DNA from: Pleomorphomonas carboxyditropha
Lineage (GTDB): Bacteria > Pseudomonadota > Alphaproteobacteria > Rhizobiales > Pleomorphomonadaceae
Assembly: GCF_002770725.1 (NCBI RefSeq)
Contig: NZ_NQVN01000028.1
Location: forward strand, 1 to 58,641
Length of the DNA: 58,641 nucleotides
Reading direction: 5' to 3'
Every line of letters starts with the position of its first letter. The stretch's first letter is position 1. The notes under the pieces are model-generated. The model searched no databases, was not told where the DNA came from, and saw only the letters and a list, made by a program, of their open reading frames with translations. Below, piece by piece: positions 26,404 through 37,215 of the stretch. Both the position numbers and the translations under genes were made by a program.

Positions 26404-26987
26404 AGGGCCTCCACATATTTGGCGATGACGTCGACCTCGACATTGATCTCGTCGCCGAGCGCGGCGGCCGACAGGTTGGTGTTGTCCCAGGTGTGCGGGA
26501 TGATGGTGATGCCGATGCGGGCGCCGTCCGGTCCCGGCTCGATGCTGTTGATGGTCAGGCTGATGCCGTTGAGCGAGATCGAGCCCTTCTCGACGCAGTA
26601 GCGGGCGAGCGCGGTGGGCAGGTCGAATTCGAGGCGGCGGGCGTCGCTGTCGGGCGTCACGGCGACCAGCGCCGCCTTGCCGTCGACATGGCCCTGCACC
26701 ATGTGGCCGGACAGGCGATCGGCGAGCGCCACCGAGCGTTCGAGGTTGACCACCGAGCCGGTTATCAGCCGGCCGAGGTTGGAGCGGGCCAGCGTTTCCG
26801 GCGACAGGAAGAAGCGGGCGGTGCCGGCTTCGTCCATCTCGGTCACGGTGAGGCAGACGCCGTTGACGGCGATGCTTTCGCCGAGTTCGAGATCGAACCA
26901 GCCGGTGGGGATGGTCACCACCAGCGAGCCGCCGGTGGCCTCGGCCGTCCGGACCGCGACGGTCCGGGCAATGATGCCGGAAAACAT
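26379..26987 (-). CDS. ribE: Riboflavin synthase alpha chain (RibE)
   Basis: Dismutates two 6,7-dimethyl-8-ribityllumazine molecules to riboflavin. The 202-residue protein has two lumazine-binding repeats: MFSGII start, SIAVNGVCLTVTE and GHMVQGHVDG in the first and second barrels, SISLNGISLTINS, and the closing IPHTWDNTNLS. The start at ATG 26987 matches the invariant MFTGII-like N-terminus. It lies seven bases after ribD and overlaps ribBA. Confidence 0.94.
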   Translation of the reverse strand: MFSGIIARTVAVRTAEATGGSLVVTIPTGWFDLELGESIAVNGVCLTVTEMDEAGTARFFLSPETLARSNLGRLITGSVVNLERSVALADRLSGHMVQGHVDGKAALVAVTPDSDARRLEFDLPTALARYCVEKGSISLNGISLTINSIEPGPDGARIGITIIPHTWDNTNLSAAALGDEINVEVDVIAKYVEALCKPYPAL

Positions 26988-26994
26988 GGGATTT

Positions 26995-27996
<1,002 letters not shown>

Positions 27997-28090
27997 GCGG
28001 TCCTCTCGATCCATCGATCGAACGCATCGGGGCGCAAGCAGACGCAAAGCTGCACGCCTCCGGACAGGAGGACGCGCGCGTGGCGTCGGC

Positions 28091-28236
<146 letters not shown>

Positions 28237-28264
28237 TTCACCGCCATCAAAGGCGGCACCGAGA

Positions 28265-28293
28265 ACAATAGGCAGGACGATCGGGTCCTGCAA
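28265..28293 (-). promoter_or_regulatory. Predicted promoter of the riboswitch-rib operon
   Basis: On the minus strand: TTGCAG (28288-28293), 17-base spacer, TATTGT (28265-28270), with start expected near 28258, about 20 bases before the riboswitch P1 stem. A 6-bp dyad CAGGAC/GTCCTG (28273-28278, 28285-28290) lies in the spacer. Confidence 0.55.
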
Positions 28294-28353
28294 GATCGGA
28301 TCATCTACGAAGCGCGCCGCGCACGCGATCGTGTTCGGCGCGCTCCGCCGGCA

Positions 28354-29316
28354 TCACTTCGCCGCAAAGGCGACGGGCGCGACGAGATCCTTGCGGATGT
28401 CGATCGCCCGGTCCTTCGGCAGCATGCCGTTGTCGATCATGAAGGTCTGGTCGGCTTGGAGATTGGCGATGTCGGCGTCGGTCAGCGTCGGCGTGAAGTC
28501 GTAGAGCGGCAACTGCGCCTTGGCATCGTCGATCGAGATCTTCTGCTCGTCGGCGGCGATCTTCAGCGCCTCGTCGGGCCTTTCCGCCATGAAGTCGAGC
28601 GACGTGCGGTGGGCGGCGAGATAGGCGTCGACGAGATCGGGATGCGCGTCGATGAACGTGCCGGATGCGGCGATCACCGTGGTCGGATGGATGAGGCCGT
28701 CGCCGGTGACGAGCGTCTTGCCGCCGGCCTTCTCGACGGCGATGGCGTTGTTGCCGGCCAGCGTCGCCACGTCGATGTCGCCGGAGATGAGCGCGGCGCG
28801 GGCGGCCGGCAGATCCATGTTGATGTAGTCGACATCATTGATGGTGAGGCCGGTGGACGCGAGGGCGGCAGCCAGGAGCTGGTGCAGCGTCGTACCCTTG
28901 GGGCCGGCGATTTTCTTGCCCTTGAGATCGGCGAGCGTCGCCGGGCCATCCGCACGGGTCATCAGCGCGAAGGCCTTGGGCGAGCGCGAGTAGACGGCGA
29001 TGATGCGGACGTCGACGCCGTTGGCCTTGGCGAGGATGGCCGAGGCGCCGCCCAGCACCGAGGCGACGTCGATGGCGCCGGCGGCGATGGCCTCGGTCTG
29101 CTTGGCACCGGAGGTGATTTCCGGGCGTTCGATCTTGATGCCCCTGGCGCCGAAGTCGGCTTCGAGAATGCCCTCGTGCTTCTCGACGATCGACGGCACG
29201 TTGAACGGCGCCGTGACGTAGGTGACGCGCAGCGTCTCGGGATCGGCAGCGAGAGCGGACGACAGGGTGCCGGCGACGAATGCGGCGGCGAGCGCGAGGC
29301 GGGTGAACGATTTCAT
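28354..29316 (-). CDS. ABC transporter substrate-binding protein, SsuA/TauA/NrtA type
   Basis: Periplasmic binding protein (320 residues) of the aliphatic sulfonate/taurine/nitrate class (NMT1/THI5-like fold), with a Sec signal ending ALA-ADP. Typical are RVTYVTAPFNVPSIVEK, TSGAKQTEAIAAGAIDVASVLG, LADLKGKKIAGPKGTTLHQLL and MDLPAARAALISGDIDVATLAG. The ligand cannot be fixed by reading. Unusually it is the last gene of its operon: the order along the transcript is permease, ATPase, binding protein, with a four-base overlap to the ATPase gene. The FMN riboswitch lies beyond its stop, so this transporter is not controlled by it. Confidence 0.85.
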   Translation of the reverse strand: MKSFTRLALAAAFVAGTLSSALAADPETLRVTYVTAPFNVPSIVEKHEGILEADFGARGIKIERPEITSGAKQTEAIAAGAIDVASVLGGASAILAKANGVDVRIIAVYSRSPKAFALMTRADGPATLADLKGKKIAGPKGTTLHQLLAAALASTGLTINDVDYINMDLPAARAALISGDIDVATLAGNNAIAVEKAGGKTLVTGDGLIHPTTVIAASGTFIDAHPDLVDAYLAAHRTSLDFMAERPDEALKIAADEQKISIDDAKAQLPLYDFTPTLTDADIANLQADQTFMIDNGMLPKDRAIDIRKDLVAPVAFAAK

Positions 29317-30068
29317 GGTTTCCTCCTTGAACAGACCTGTGGATTGAACGGATCGGCACCGCCGACGAGGCGGGCGAGAATGCGGCGGCGGAGGTCGACC
29401 ACGGCCGGGTCGGTGGCTTCGCGCGGAAACGGCAGGTCGACAGCAACGCGCCCGACGACGCGGCCGGCTTCCATCTCGACGACGCTCTCGCCGAGCAGCA
29501 CGGCCTCTTCGACGTCATGGGTGACCAGCACCACGGTGGAGCGGCGGCGACGCCAGATATCGACGAGGACGCGTTGCAGGCTGCGGCGGGTGAAGGCGTC
29601 GAGGGCCGAGAAGGGCTCGTCGAGAAGCAGGATGTCGGGTCGCTGGGCCAGGGCGCGGGCGATGGCGACGCGTTGGGCCATGCCGCCGGAAAGCTGGGCG
29701 GGCAGGGCGCGCCGCGCGTCGGTGAGGCCGACCAGCGTCAGCGCCTCGTCGACGCGGGCGGCGATCTCGGCGCGGCCAAGCCGGCCCTTCAGCGGAAAGG
29801 CGACGTTGGCGGCGGCGTCGAGCCAGGGCATCAGCCGCGCTTCCTGGAAGACGACGCCGATGCTGCGGGCGGCGTCGCGCCGCACCTCGCCCGAGCTCGG
29901 ATCGGTGAGACCGGCGAGGAGACGGAGGAGGGTGGTCTTGCCGCAGCCGGAGCGGCCGACGACGGTGGTGATCGAACCGGCGGGAAAGCGCTCGCTCACG
30001 CCGTCGAGGGCGCGGACGGCGCGGCCGGCGACGTCGTACTGGCGGCTCGCGTCGATCAGCTCAAGCAC
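29313..30068 (-). CDS. ABC transporter ATP-binding protein, SsuB/TauB type
   Basis: Cytosolic ATPase (251 residues) with Walker A GRSGCGKTTLLRLLAGLTDP, Q-loop VVFQEARLMPWLDAAANV (the LMPWL form is typical of sulfonate/nitrate importers), signature LSGGMAQRVAIARAL, Walker B ILLLDEPFSALD and switch VTHDVEEAVLL. It overlaps the permease gene by eight bases and the binding-protein gene by four. Confidence 0.91.
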   Translation of the reverse strand: MLELIDASRQYDVAGRAVRALDGVSERFPAGSITTVVGRSGCGKTTLLRLLAGLTDPSSGEVRRDAARSIGVVFQEARLMPWLDAAANVAFPLKGRLGRAEIAARVDEALTLVGLTDARRALPAQLSGGMAQRVAIARALAQRPDILLLDEPFSALDAFTRRSLQRVLVDIWRRRRSTVVLVTHDVEEAVLLGESVVEMEAGRVVGRVAVDLPFPREATDPAVVDLRRRILARLVGGADPFNPQVCSRRKP

Positions 30069-30834
30069 GGGCGGCCTCCAGGTCGGCTGAGAGCCAGGGG
30101 AAGGCGCGGGTGACGGCGAGGCGGAGCACGAGGTCGGACAGAAGGCCGATGGCGCCGATCACCAGGATGCCGGCGAGCACGATGTCGGTGCGGGCGAGGT
30201 TCTCGGCGTCGATGATCATGTAGCCGAGGCCGGCCGACGAGGCGATCAGCTCGGCGCCGACCAGCGCCCGCCAACTGTAGCCGAGACTGATGCGGAGCCC
30301 GACCACCAGTTCCGGCAGCGCCGACGGCAGGACGATGCGTGTCAGGATGTCGCGGCGCGTCAGGCCGGCGACGCGGCCGACCTCGATCAGCTTCGGGTCG
30401 ACGCCGGCAATGCCGCCGCGAAAGCCGAGGAATACCGGGAAGAAGGAGGCGAGCACGATGATGCCGAGCTTCTGCGCCTCGCCGATGCCGAGCCAGAGGA
30501 TCAGCAGCGGGATCAGGGCCAGCGGCGGCACCTGGCGGACGAATTCGAGCAGCGGGTCGAGCACGACGCGGGCCGGCCGGCTCGCCGACAGCAGCACGGC
30601 GAGCGGCAGCGCCAGCGCCACCGACAGCGCAAAGCCGAGAAGCACGCGCTGGAGGCTGATCAGCGTATGCTTCAGAAGGGCGCCGGAGGCCGCGAGATCG
30701 GACAGCGCGGCGGCGACCGTCGACGGCGCCGGCAGCAGATAGGCATTGGTCCATCCCGCCCGGCCGGCCAGCCACCAGATCAGGGCGACGCTGGCGAAGA
30801 CGGCGGTGGGAGCGAGGAGGCGGCGGGCTGGCAT
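30061..30834 (-). CDS. ABC transporter permease, SsuC/TauC type
   Basis: Inner-membrane permease (257 residues) with about six helices and the binding-protein-dependent loop EVGRVAGLTRRDILTRIVLPSALPELVVGLRISLG. First gene of the leftward importer operon. ATG 30834 places the first helix (FASVALIWWLAG) at the usual distance; no strong ribosome site is visible, and the frame extends upstream to a TTG at 30897. The promoter lies in the 158-base gap shared with divergent pabB. Confidence 0.87.
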   Translation of the reverse strand: MPARRLLAPTAVFASVALIWWLAGRAGWTNAYLLPAPSTVAAALSDLAASGALLKHTLISLQRVLLGFALSVALALPLAVLLSASRPARVVLDPLLEFVRQVPPLALIPLLILWLGIGEAQKLGIIVLASFFPVFLGFRGGIAGVDPKLIEVGRVAGLTRRDILTRIVLPSALPELVVGLRISLGYSWRALVGAELIASSAGLGYMIIDAENLARTDIVLAGILVIGAIGLLSDLVLRLAVTRAFPWLSADLEAARA

Positions 30835-30992
30835 GGCTGCTGTTATACGTCCGAAGTCGACGCTGTCGAGCGTTATGGGGAAATGTTGAGAATGCAAATC
30901 ATAAATGGTTTCAACTGCTTGCGCTACGCGTTATACCGTATCCGTCCTTCTCTGTTATGGTGCGCGGCCGAAGGAGCCGATAGGGACGTTTG

Positions 30993-32408
30993 ATGATCGT
31001 CACCGCCTTCGATTGTCCGGATCCGATGGCCATTGCCGGGCGTTTTCGCCCGCTGCCGCGCTTTGTTTTTCTCGACAGTGCGCTGGTCGACGCGTCACTG
31101 GGCCGCCATGCCTTTCTCGCGGCCGATCCTTTCGGCACCCTCCGCGTTGCCGGCGGGCGAACGTTCTGGAACGGCGAGGAGATCGTTCCGCAACCGGATG
31201 ACCCTCGGTCGCCGGGGCGGCGGGCGCTGGCCGAGCTTACGCGCCGGCTGGCGCTCTACCGGCAGGAGCCGGTGGCCGGGCTGCCGCCGTTGCAGGCCGG
31301 CGCCATCGGCCATGTCGCCTACGAATTCGGCCGTCTTCTGGAGCGCCTGCCGTCGGCGCCGGCCCCGACCGACGGCATCGCCGAACTGGAGATGCATTTC
31401 TACGACGTGGTCGTCGCCTGCGATCTTGCCGCCGGCCGCGCCTTTCTCGTCTCCAGCGGCTGGCCGGAACCGCAGGCGGACAAGCGGCAGAAGCGGGCGC
31501 GGCAGCGGGCCGAGCAGTTCATGGCGCTGATCGAAGGGCCGGCGCCGGCCGAGGAACCGTTCGCCGGCCTCGGCGACCCGGCGTTCAGGGCCAGTCTCGA
31601 CCGGGCCGGCTACGAGGCGGCGGTGGCGCGAGCCCGCGACTACATCCTGGCCGGCGACATCTTCCAGGCCAACATCGCCCGCCGCTTGGAGATCGGCCTG
31701 CCGGCCGGCTTCGACGCCTGGGGCTATTACCGGGCGCTGCGCGCCGCCAATCCGGCCCCCTTCGCCGCTTTCCTCGACCATGGCGGCGTGCAGATCGCCT
31801 CGTCGTCGCCGGAGCGGCTGATCGACGTGCGCGGCCGCAATGTCGAAACGCGGCCGATCAAGGGCACGGCGCCGCGCGCCGCCGATCCCGTCGAGGACGC
31901 CGCCCGGGCAGCGGCGCTCGCCGCCTCGGAAAAGGACCGGGCGGAGAACGTGATGATCGTCGATCTCCTGCGTTCCGATCTCTCCGCCGTCTGCAAGCCG
32001 CACACGGTGAAGGTGTCCAGCCTCTGCGCCGTCGAGACCTATGCCTCTCTGCACCACCTGGTGTCGACGGTGGCCGGCGAGCTTGCCGACGGCCTGACGG
32101 CGGTCGACGCGCTCGCCGCCGTGTTTCCCGGCGGATCGATCACCGGCGCGCCGAAAATCCGCGCCATGGAGATCATCGCCGAGCTGGAGAAGGTGCCGCG
32201 CGATATTTATTGCGGAACGATCGGCTATCTCGGCTTCGACGGCTCGGCCGACTTCAACATCGCCATCCGCACGACGACGTTTGCCGGCGGCCGGGCGTCG
32301 CTCGGCGCCGGCGGCGGCATCACCCTGTTGTCCGATCCGGCGGCCGAGTTCGACGAGGCCGAGTTGAAGGCGCGGCGGCTCATCGATGCTTTCCGGAGGC
32401 CGGCATGA
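30993..32408 (+). CDS. pabB: Aminodeoxychorismate synthase component I (PabB)
   Basis: Chorismate-binding enzyme (471 residues) making 4-amino-4-deoxychorismate for folate, using ammonia from PabA. The PIKGT motif (ETRPIKGTAPRAA) with its lysine marks PabB rather than anthranilate synthase, which has PIAGT. Also present are DIFQANIARR, FAAFLDHGGVQIASSSPERL, RAENVMIVDLLRSDLSAVC, FPGGSITGAPKIRAMEII and YCGTIGYLGFDG. ATG 30993 has AGGGA upstream. The stop overlaps pabA as ATGA. Confidence 0.92.
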   Translation: MIVTAFDCPDPMAIAGRFRPLPRFVFLDSALVDASLGRHAFLAADPFGTLRVAGGRTFWNGEEIVPQPDDPRSPGRRALAELTRRLALYRQEPVAGLPPLQAGAIGHVAYEFGRLLERLPSAPAPTDGIAELEMHFYDVVVACDLAAGRAFLVSSGWPEPQADKRQKRARQRAEQFMALIEGPAPAEEPFAGLGDPAFRASLDRAGYEAAVARARDYILAGDIFQANIARRLEIGLPAGFDAWGYYRALRAANPAPFAAFLDHGGVQIASSSPERLIDVRGRNVETRPIKGTAPRAADPVEDAARAAALAASEKDRAENVMIVDLLRSDLSAVCKPHTVKVSSLCAVETYASLHHLVSTVAGELADGLTAVDALAAVFPGGSITGAPKIRAMEIIAELEKVPRDIYCGTIGYLGFDGSADFNIAIRTTTFAGGRASLGAGGGITLLSDPAAEFDEAELKARRLIDAFRRPA

Positions 32409-33013
32409 TCGTCGTGCTCGACAACTACGACAGCTTCGTCGGCAACGTCGCCCGCTACCTTGCCGAACTCGGCGAGGAGGTGACGGTGCTGCGCAACGAC
32501 GCGGTCGATGTGGCGGGCCTTGCGGCGCTCGGCGCCGAGGCGCTGGTCATCAGCCCCGGCCCCTGCGGCCCCGGCGAGGCGGGCGTTTCCACCGAGGCGA
32601 TCAGGGCGTTTTCCGGCCGGCTGCCGATCCTCGGCATCTGCCTCGGCCACCAGTGCATCGGCGCCGCCTTCGAGGCGCGGATCGCCAGGGCGCGCGAACC
32701 GATGCACGGCCGGTCATCGCCGGTCGTCCACGGCGGAACCGGCCTGTTCGCCGGACTGCCGAGCCCGCTCCGCGTCGGGCGCTATCACTCGCTGGCCGTC
32801 GACGAGACGGAGGGCGTGCCGCTCCGCGTCACGGCGCGGGCCGAGAGCGGCGACGTCATGGCCATCGCGCATGTGGAACATCCGACCTTCGGCGTGCAGT
32901 TCCACCCGGAAAGCGTGCTCACCGAAGGCGGCTATCGGCTGTTCGCCAATTTTTTGAGTAACCTGCCTGGACGAGAAGGTCGGTTCGCCGCTGCCCCTCT
33001 CAGCCCTTTGTGA
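32405..33013 (+). CDS. pabA: Aminodeoxychorismate synthase component II, glutamine amidotransferase (PabA)
   Basis: Class I glutamine amidotransferase (202 residues) feeding ammonia to PabB. It has LDNYDSFVGNVARYL, VISPGPCGPGEAG, the nucleophile in ILGICLGHQCIGAAF, and the His-Glu pair in GVQFHPESVLTEGG. The fourfold ATGA overlap with pabB gives translational coupling and 1:1 supply. Some PabA proteins also serve TrpE; no trp gene is in the window. Confidence 0.92.
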   Translation: MIVVLDNYDSFVGNVARYLAELGEEVTVLRNDAVDVAGLAALGAEALVISPGPCGPGEAGVSTEAIRAFSGRLPILGICLGHQCIGAAFEARIARAREPMHGRSSPVVHGGTGLFAGLPSPLRVGRYHSLAVDETEGVPLRVTARAESGDVMAIAHVEHPTFGVQFHPESVLTEGGYRLFANFLSNLPGREGRFAAAPLSPL

Positions 33014-33056
33014 TAGCAATTCGCGAAGATGCTGACGCATCCGCTCATTGAAGCCA

Positions 33057-33128
33057 TTGCCGATTTCTCATCTGCATCATGGGCATGAGAAATCGGCAAG
33101 AGGAATACCAACAGGCATTTTCAATGCC
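33057..33128. terminator. Convergent terminator region between pabA and mmsA
   Basis: A perfect 15-bp stem (33057-33071 with 33085-33099, 13-base loop) is followed by a second hairpin GGCATT-TTC-AATGCC (33114-33128). They fill the 126-base gap between two convergent genes. T-runs are weak, so the structures may act as processing or Rho-assisted ends. Confidence 0.6.
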
Positions 33129-33139
33129 TCTCGATATGA

Positions 33140-34639
<1,500 letters not shown>

Positions 34640-34691
34640 TTCACTTATTTCCTTATGGTTGAGTCCGCGTGTCGTGCGCGCTTGAGGCGAT

Positions 34692-34719
34692 AAAATACCG
34701 GATGGCCGTTGCGCGGCAA
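34692..34719 (-). promoter_or_regulatory. Predicted promoter of mmsA
   Basis: Minus strand TTGCCG (34714-34719), 16-base spacer, TATTTT (34692-34697). A direct repeat TGTGCA-TTAA-TGTGCA at 34741-34756, between this promoter and the LysR start, is a candidate regulator site. Confidence 0.4.
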
Positions 34720-34759
34720 TATGCTGGCGAGGAAAACTGTTGTGCATTAATGTGCAGGC

Positions 34760-35650
34760 ATGGACTGGGACCACTTTCGCGTATTCCTTGCCGTGGCGCG
34801 CGACGGCCAGCTATCGGCCGCCGCCCGCCGGCTCGGCGTCAATCACACGACGGTGGCGCGCCGTCTCGACGCGTTGGAAGCCCAGCTCGGCGCGGCGCTG
34901 TTCGAGCGGCGGCCGACCGGCTGCGTGCTGACCGAGGCCGGGGAACGGCTGATCCCGCTGGCCGAGCGCATCGAGATCGAGACGCGCGCCGCGGCGGCAG
35001 CGGTCTCCTCGGGGGAGGCGGAGATTTCCGGCACGGTGCGCGTCGGCGCGCCCGACGGGCTCGGCAACAGCTTTCTCGCCCGCGAACTGGGGGTGTTCGC
35101 CGAGCAATATCCGGGCATCACGGTGGAGCTGGTGCCGCTGCCGGTGAAGTTCTCGGTGTCGCGGCGCGAGGCCGATCTCGTCGTCGAGCTGTCGCGGCCG
35201 ACCACCGGCCGCCTCGTCGCCACCCGGCTGGTCGACTATACGCTCGGCGTCTACGCGGCGGAGAGCTATCTCGCCAACCATGGCCGGCCGCTCGGCCTCG
35301 ACGACCTCGCCGGCCATCGTCTCGTCACTGGCATCGACGACTACACCTTCTCGTCGGCGCTCGATTATGCGGCGACGTTGCAGGCCTATTCGAAACGCCT
35401 CTATCGCTGCGCCGGCGCCACCAGCCAGTTCGAGGCGATCTGCGCCGGGGCCGGCATCGGCGTGCTGCACGACTTCATGGCGCTCGACACGGCCGGCCTT
35501 GTTCGCGTCCTGCCGGAGGTGAGCTTTTCCCGCACCTACTGGCTGGTCGGCCACCCGGGCGCCACGTCGATCGCCGCCATCGCCGCCTGCCGCCGCTTCC
35601 TGGTGGAGACGTTCCGGCGGCAGCGCCGGCATTTCCAGCCGGCGGCCTAG
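34760..35650 (+). CDS. LysR-family transcriptional regulator, divergent from mmsA
   Basis: LysR-type regulator (296 residues): N-terminal winged helix (about 1-60: [45 protein letters not shown] is the helix-turn-helix region; key parts AAARRLGV and VARRLDALE) and a ligand domain from about 90 onward ([15 protein letters not shown]). It is divergent from mmsA with 120 bases between starts, the standard LysR arrangement, so mmsA is its likely target and an amino-acid or semialdehyde-related compound its likely effector. It is alone in its transcript. Confidence 0.88.
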   Translation: MDWDHFRVFLAVARDGQLSAAARRLGVNHTTVARRLDALEAQLGAALFERRPTGCVLTEAGERLIPLAERIEIETRAAAAAVSSGEAEISGTVRVGAPDGLGNSFLARELGVFAEQYPGITVELVPLPVKFSVSRREADLVVELSRPTTGRLVATRLVDYTLGVYAAESYLANHGRPLGLDDLAGHRLVTGIDDYTFSSALDYAATLQAYSKRLYRCAGATSQFEAICAGAGIGVLHDFMALDTAGLVRVLPEVSFSRTYWLVGHPGATSIAAIAACRRFLVETFRRQRRHFQPAA

Positions 35651-35683
35651 AGTGGCGGGGGCCCGGATATATTCCGGGCTGCA

Positions 35684-35723
35684 CTCCGAAAACCGGCGTC
35701 CGCTTTTCGGCCCGATGCTCCAG
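35684..35723 (+). repeat. Rhizobial-type palindromic intergenic repeat, copy 2
   Basis: CTCCGAAAACCGG followed by CCGCTTTTCGG and CCCGATGCTCCAG. It matches the reverse complement of copy 1 (3071-3118) at about 36 of 42 positions and keeps the inner CCGAAAA/TTTTCGG palindrome, but the outer arm on its left is lost. It lies between the LysR gene and cysE. Confidence 0.7.
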
Positions 35724-35833
35724 GCCAAGGCATCATCGTCTCCCGGAAATGCCGGAGCCGGAAGAGATTTCCAATAAAATCGACGGTTATGGAACAAACT
35801 TCCAATCTTCGCCGTCAGGTCACACGCTCGTGC

Positions 35834-35861
35834 TTTGGCGAAGCTGCGACTTTCGTATAAA
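35834..35861 (+). promoter_or_regulatory. Possible cysE promoter
   Basis: TTTGGC (35834-35839), 16-base spacer, TATAAA (35856-35861), about 44 bases before the cysE start. The -10 is good, the -35 poor. Confidence 0.35.
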
Positions 35862-35904
35862 ATTCCGTCGGTTGGTCAAGTTATCTGCCTGCGGGTGAGG
35901 ACGA

Positions 35905-36765
35905 ATGGACAGCGCGCCGAGACTGCGGATGGGCGAGGTTGCAAGCGGCCGTTCGGCGGCGATCGACCTCTATTGGCATCGTCTCAGGGGCGAAGCCGAA
36001 GCCGCCATGACCCGCGAGCCGGCGCTTACCTCGCTTCTCGTCTCCACCATTCTCGAGCAGCCCGACCTTGCGACGGCCCTCGCCGGCCGTCTCGGCCAGC
36101 GGCTGGCCGGCGACGAGCTTCCCCCGGAGATGATCGCCCGGACGGTGCTGAAGGTGATCGACGCCGAGCCGGCCATCCTCGATGCCGTGCACGCCGACCT
36201 CAAGGCGGTGGTCGAGCGCGATCCGGCTTCGGGCCGGCTGATGGAGCCGTTCCTGTTCTTCAAGGGCTTCTCGGCCATCGAGACGCACCGCATCGCCTAC
36301 CACCTGTGGCAGGCCGGCCGGCGCGACATGGCGCTGGTGCTGCAAAGCCGGTCGTCGTCGGTGTTCCAGACCGACATCCACCCGGGCGCCACCATCGGGC
36401 AGGGCATCTTCATCGACCACGCCACCGGCGTGGTGATCGGCGAGACGGCCGAAATCGACGACGAGGTGTCGATCCTGCAGGACGTGACGCTCGGCGGCAC
36501 CGGCACCCACACCGGCAAGCGCCATCCGACCATCCGCACCGGCGTGATGATCGGCGCCGGCGCCCAGATCTTCGGGCCGGTGGAGATCGGCGCCTATTCC
36601 AAGATCGCCGCCGGCTCGCTGGTGACGACCACGGTGCCGGCCCATTCGACGGCCGTCGGCACGCCGGCCCGCATCATCCTCGGCGACGCGCCGGCCAACC
36701 CGGCCCGCAACATGGACCAGATGCTGACCGAGCGCGACTATTCCGCCTTCACCTGGGTGATCTGA
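35905..36765 (+). CDS. cysE: Serine O-acetyltransferase (CysE)
   Basis: Makes O-acetylserine from serine and acetyl-CoA, committing serine to cysteine synthesis. The 286-residue protein has the helical N-terminal domain (about 15-140: DLYWHRLRGEAEAA, FLFFKGFSAIETHRIAYHLW) and a left-handed beta-helix of hexapeptide repeats (about 150-255) with the active-site DIHPGATIGQGIFIDHATGVVIGE histidines (His in DIHP and in IDHA). The tail ends in Ile (TWVI), as needed for docking into cysteine synthase. It fits with metY as part of sulfur assimilation but is not linked to it. Confidence 0.95.
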   Translation: MDSAPRLRMGEVASGRSAAIDLYWHRLRGEAEAAMTREPALTSLLVSTILEQPDLATALAGRLGQRLAGDELPPEMIARTVLKVIDAEPAILDAVHADLKAVVERDPASGRLMEPFLFFKGFSAIETHRIAYHLWQAGRRDMALVLQSRSSSVFQTDIHPGATIGQGIFIDHATGVVIGETAEIDDEVSILQDVTLGGTGTHTGKRHPTIRTGVMIGAGAQIFGPVEIGAYSKIAAGSLVTTTVPAHSTAVGTPARIILGDAPANPARNMDQMLTERDYSAFTWVI

Positions 36766-37215
36766 AGGTATCCTTTGCAGCTCTTCTCATGGCGCCCGCG
36801 TATAGCAGACCGCCTGCGGTTGAATGTCCGAGCCACTTCCGATGCCATCGAAGGGGCGACGCTTCGTCCGTCCTTGCCGGATCGGGCGAAAAGGGGCGAA
36901 TTCATCATCCTATTTGCTAATGGAAACATCGCACGTTAACCGTTTCTTCGCCTTGTCGCGAAGGACGGGATACAATACTCCAGTCATGTTCGCATCGTTA
37001 CAGTGAAGCGGAAGGTTGCCTGGGGAGCGGGCGCCGCCATTGTTCCGCACGGTTCGGAATCCTGGGGAGGAGGAGGACCGGCGGGGCGGCGGCGAACGTG
37101 GTGGGGTTTGAGGCGAAATCGAACCGTTTGGCGCCCGGCATATCGTGCCGGAGCAATGGTTTGGCTTACCTGCCACGCGTCTTCCCTCGGCCGGATTTTC
37201 GTCGGGAGGATAAAG
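36766..37215. other. Intergenic region between cysE and cstA
   Basis: 450 bases with no gene I can support. The cstA frame stays open through about 210 bases upstream of its start, but that part has no similarity to CstA and no ribosome site. The region must contain the cstA promoter; I see no confident -35/-10 pair, CRP-type dyad or terminator after cysE. Confidence 0.45.

Noticed and set aside
37003-37215. N-terminal extension of cstA by 71 codons
   Set aside because: No similarity to the family, no ribosome site at the upstream start, while GGGAGGA precedes ATG 37216 where the family match begins.
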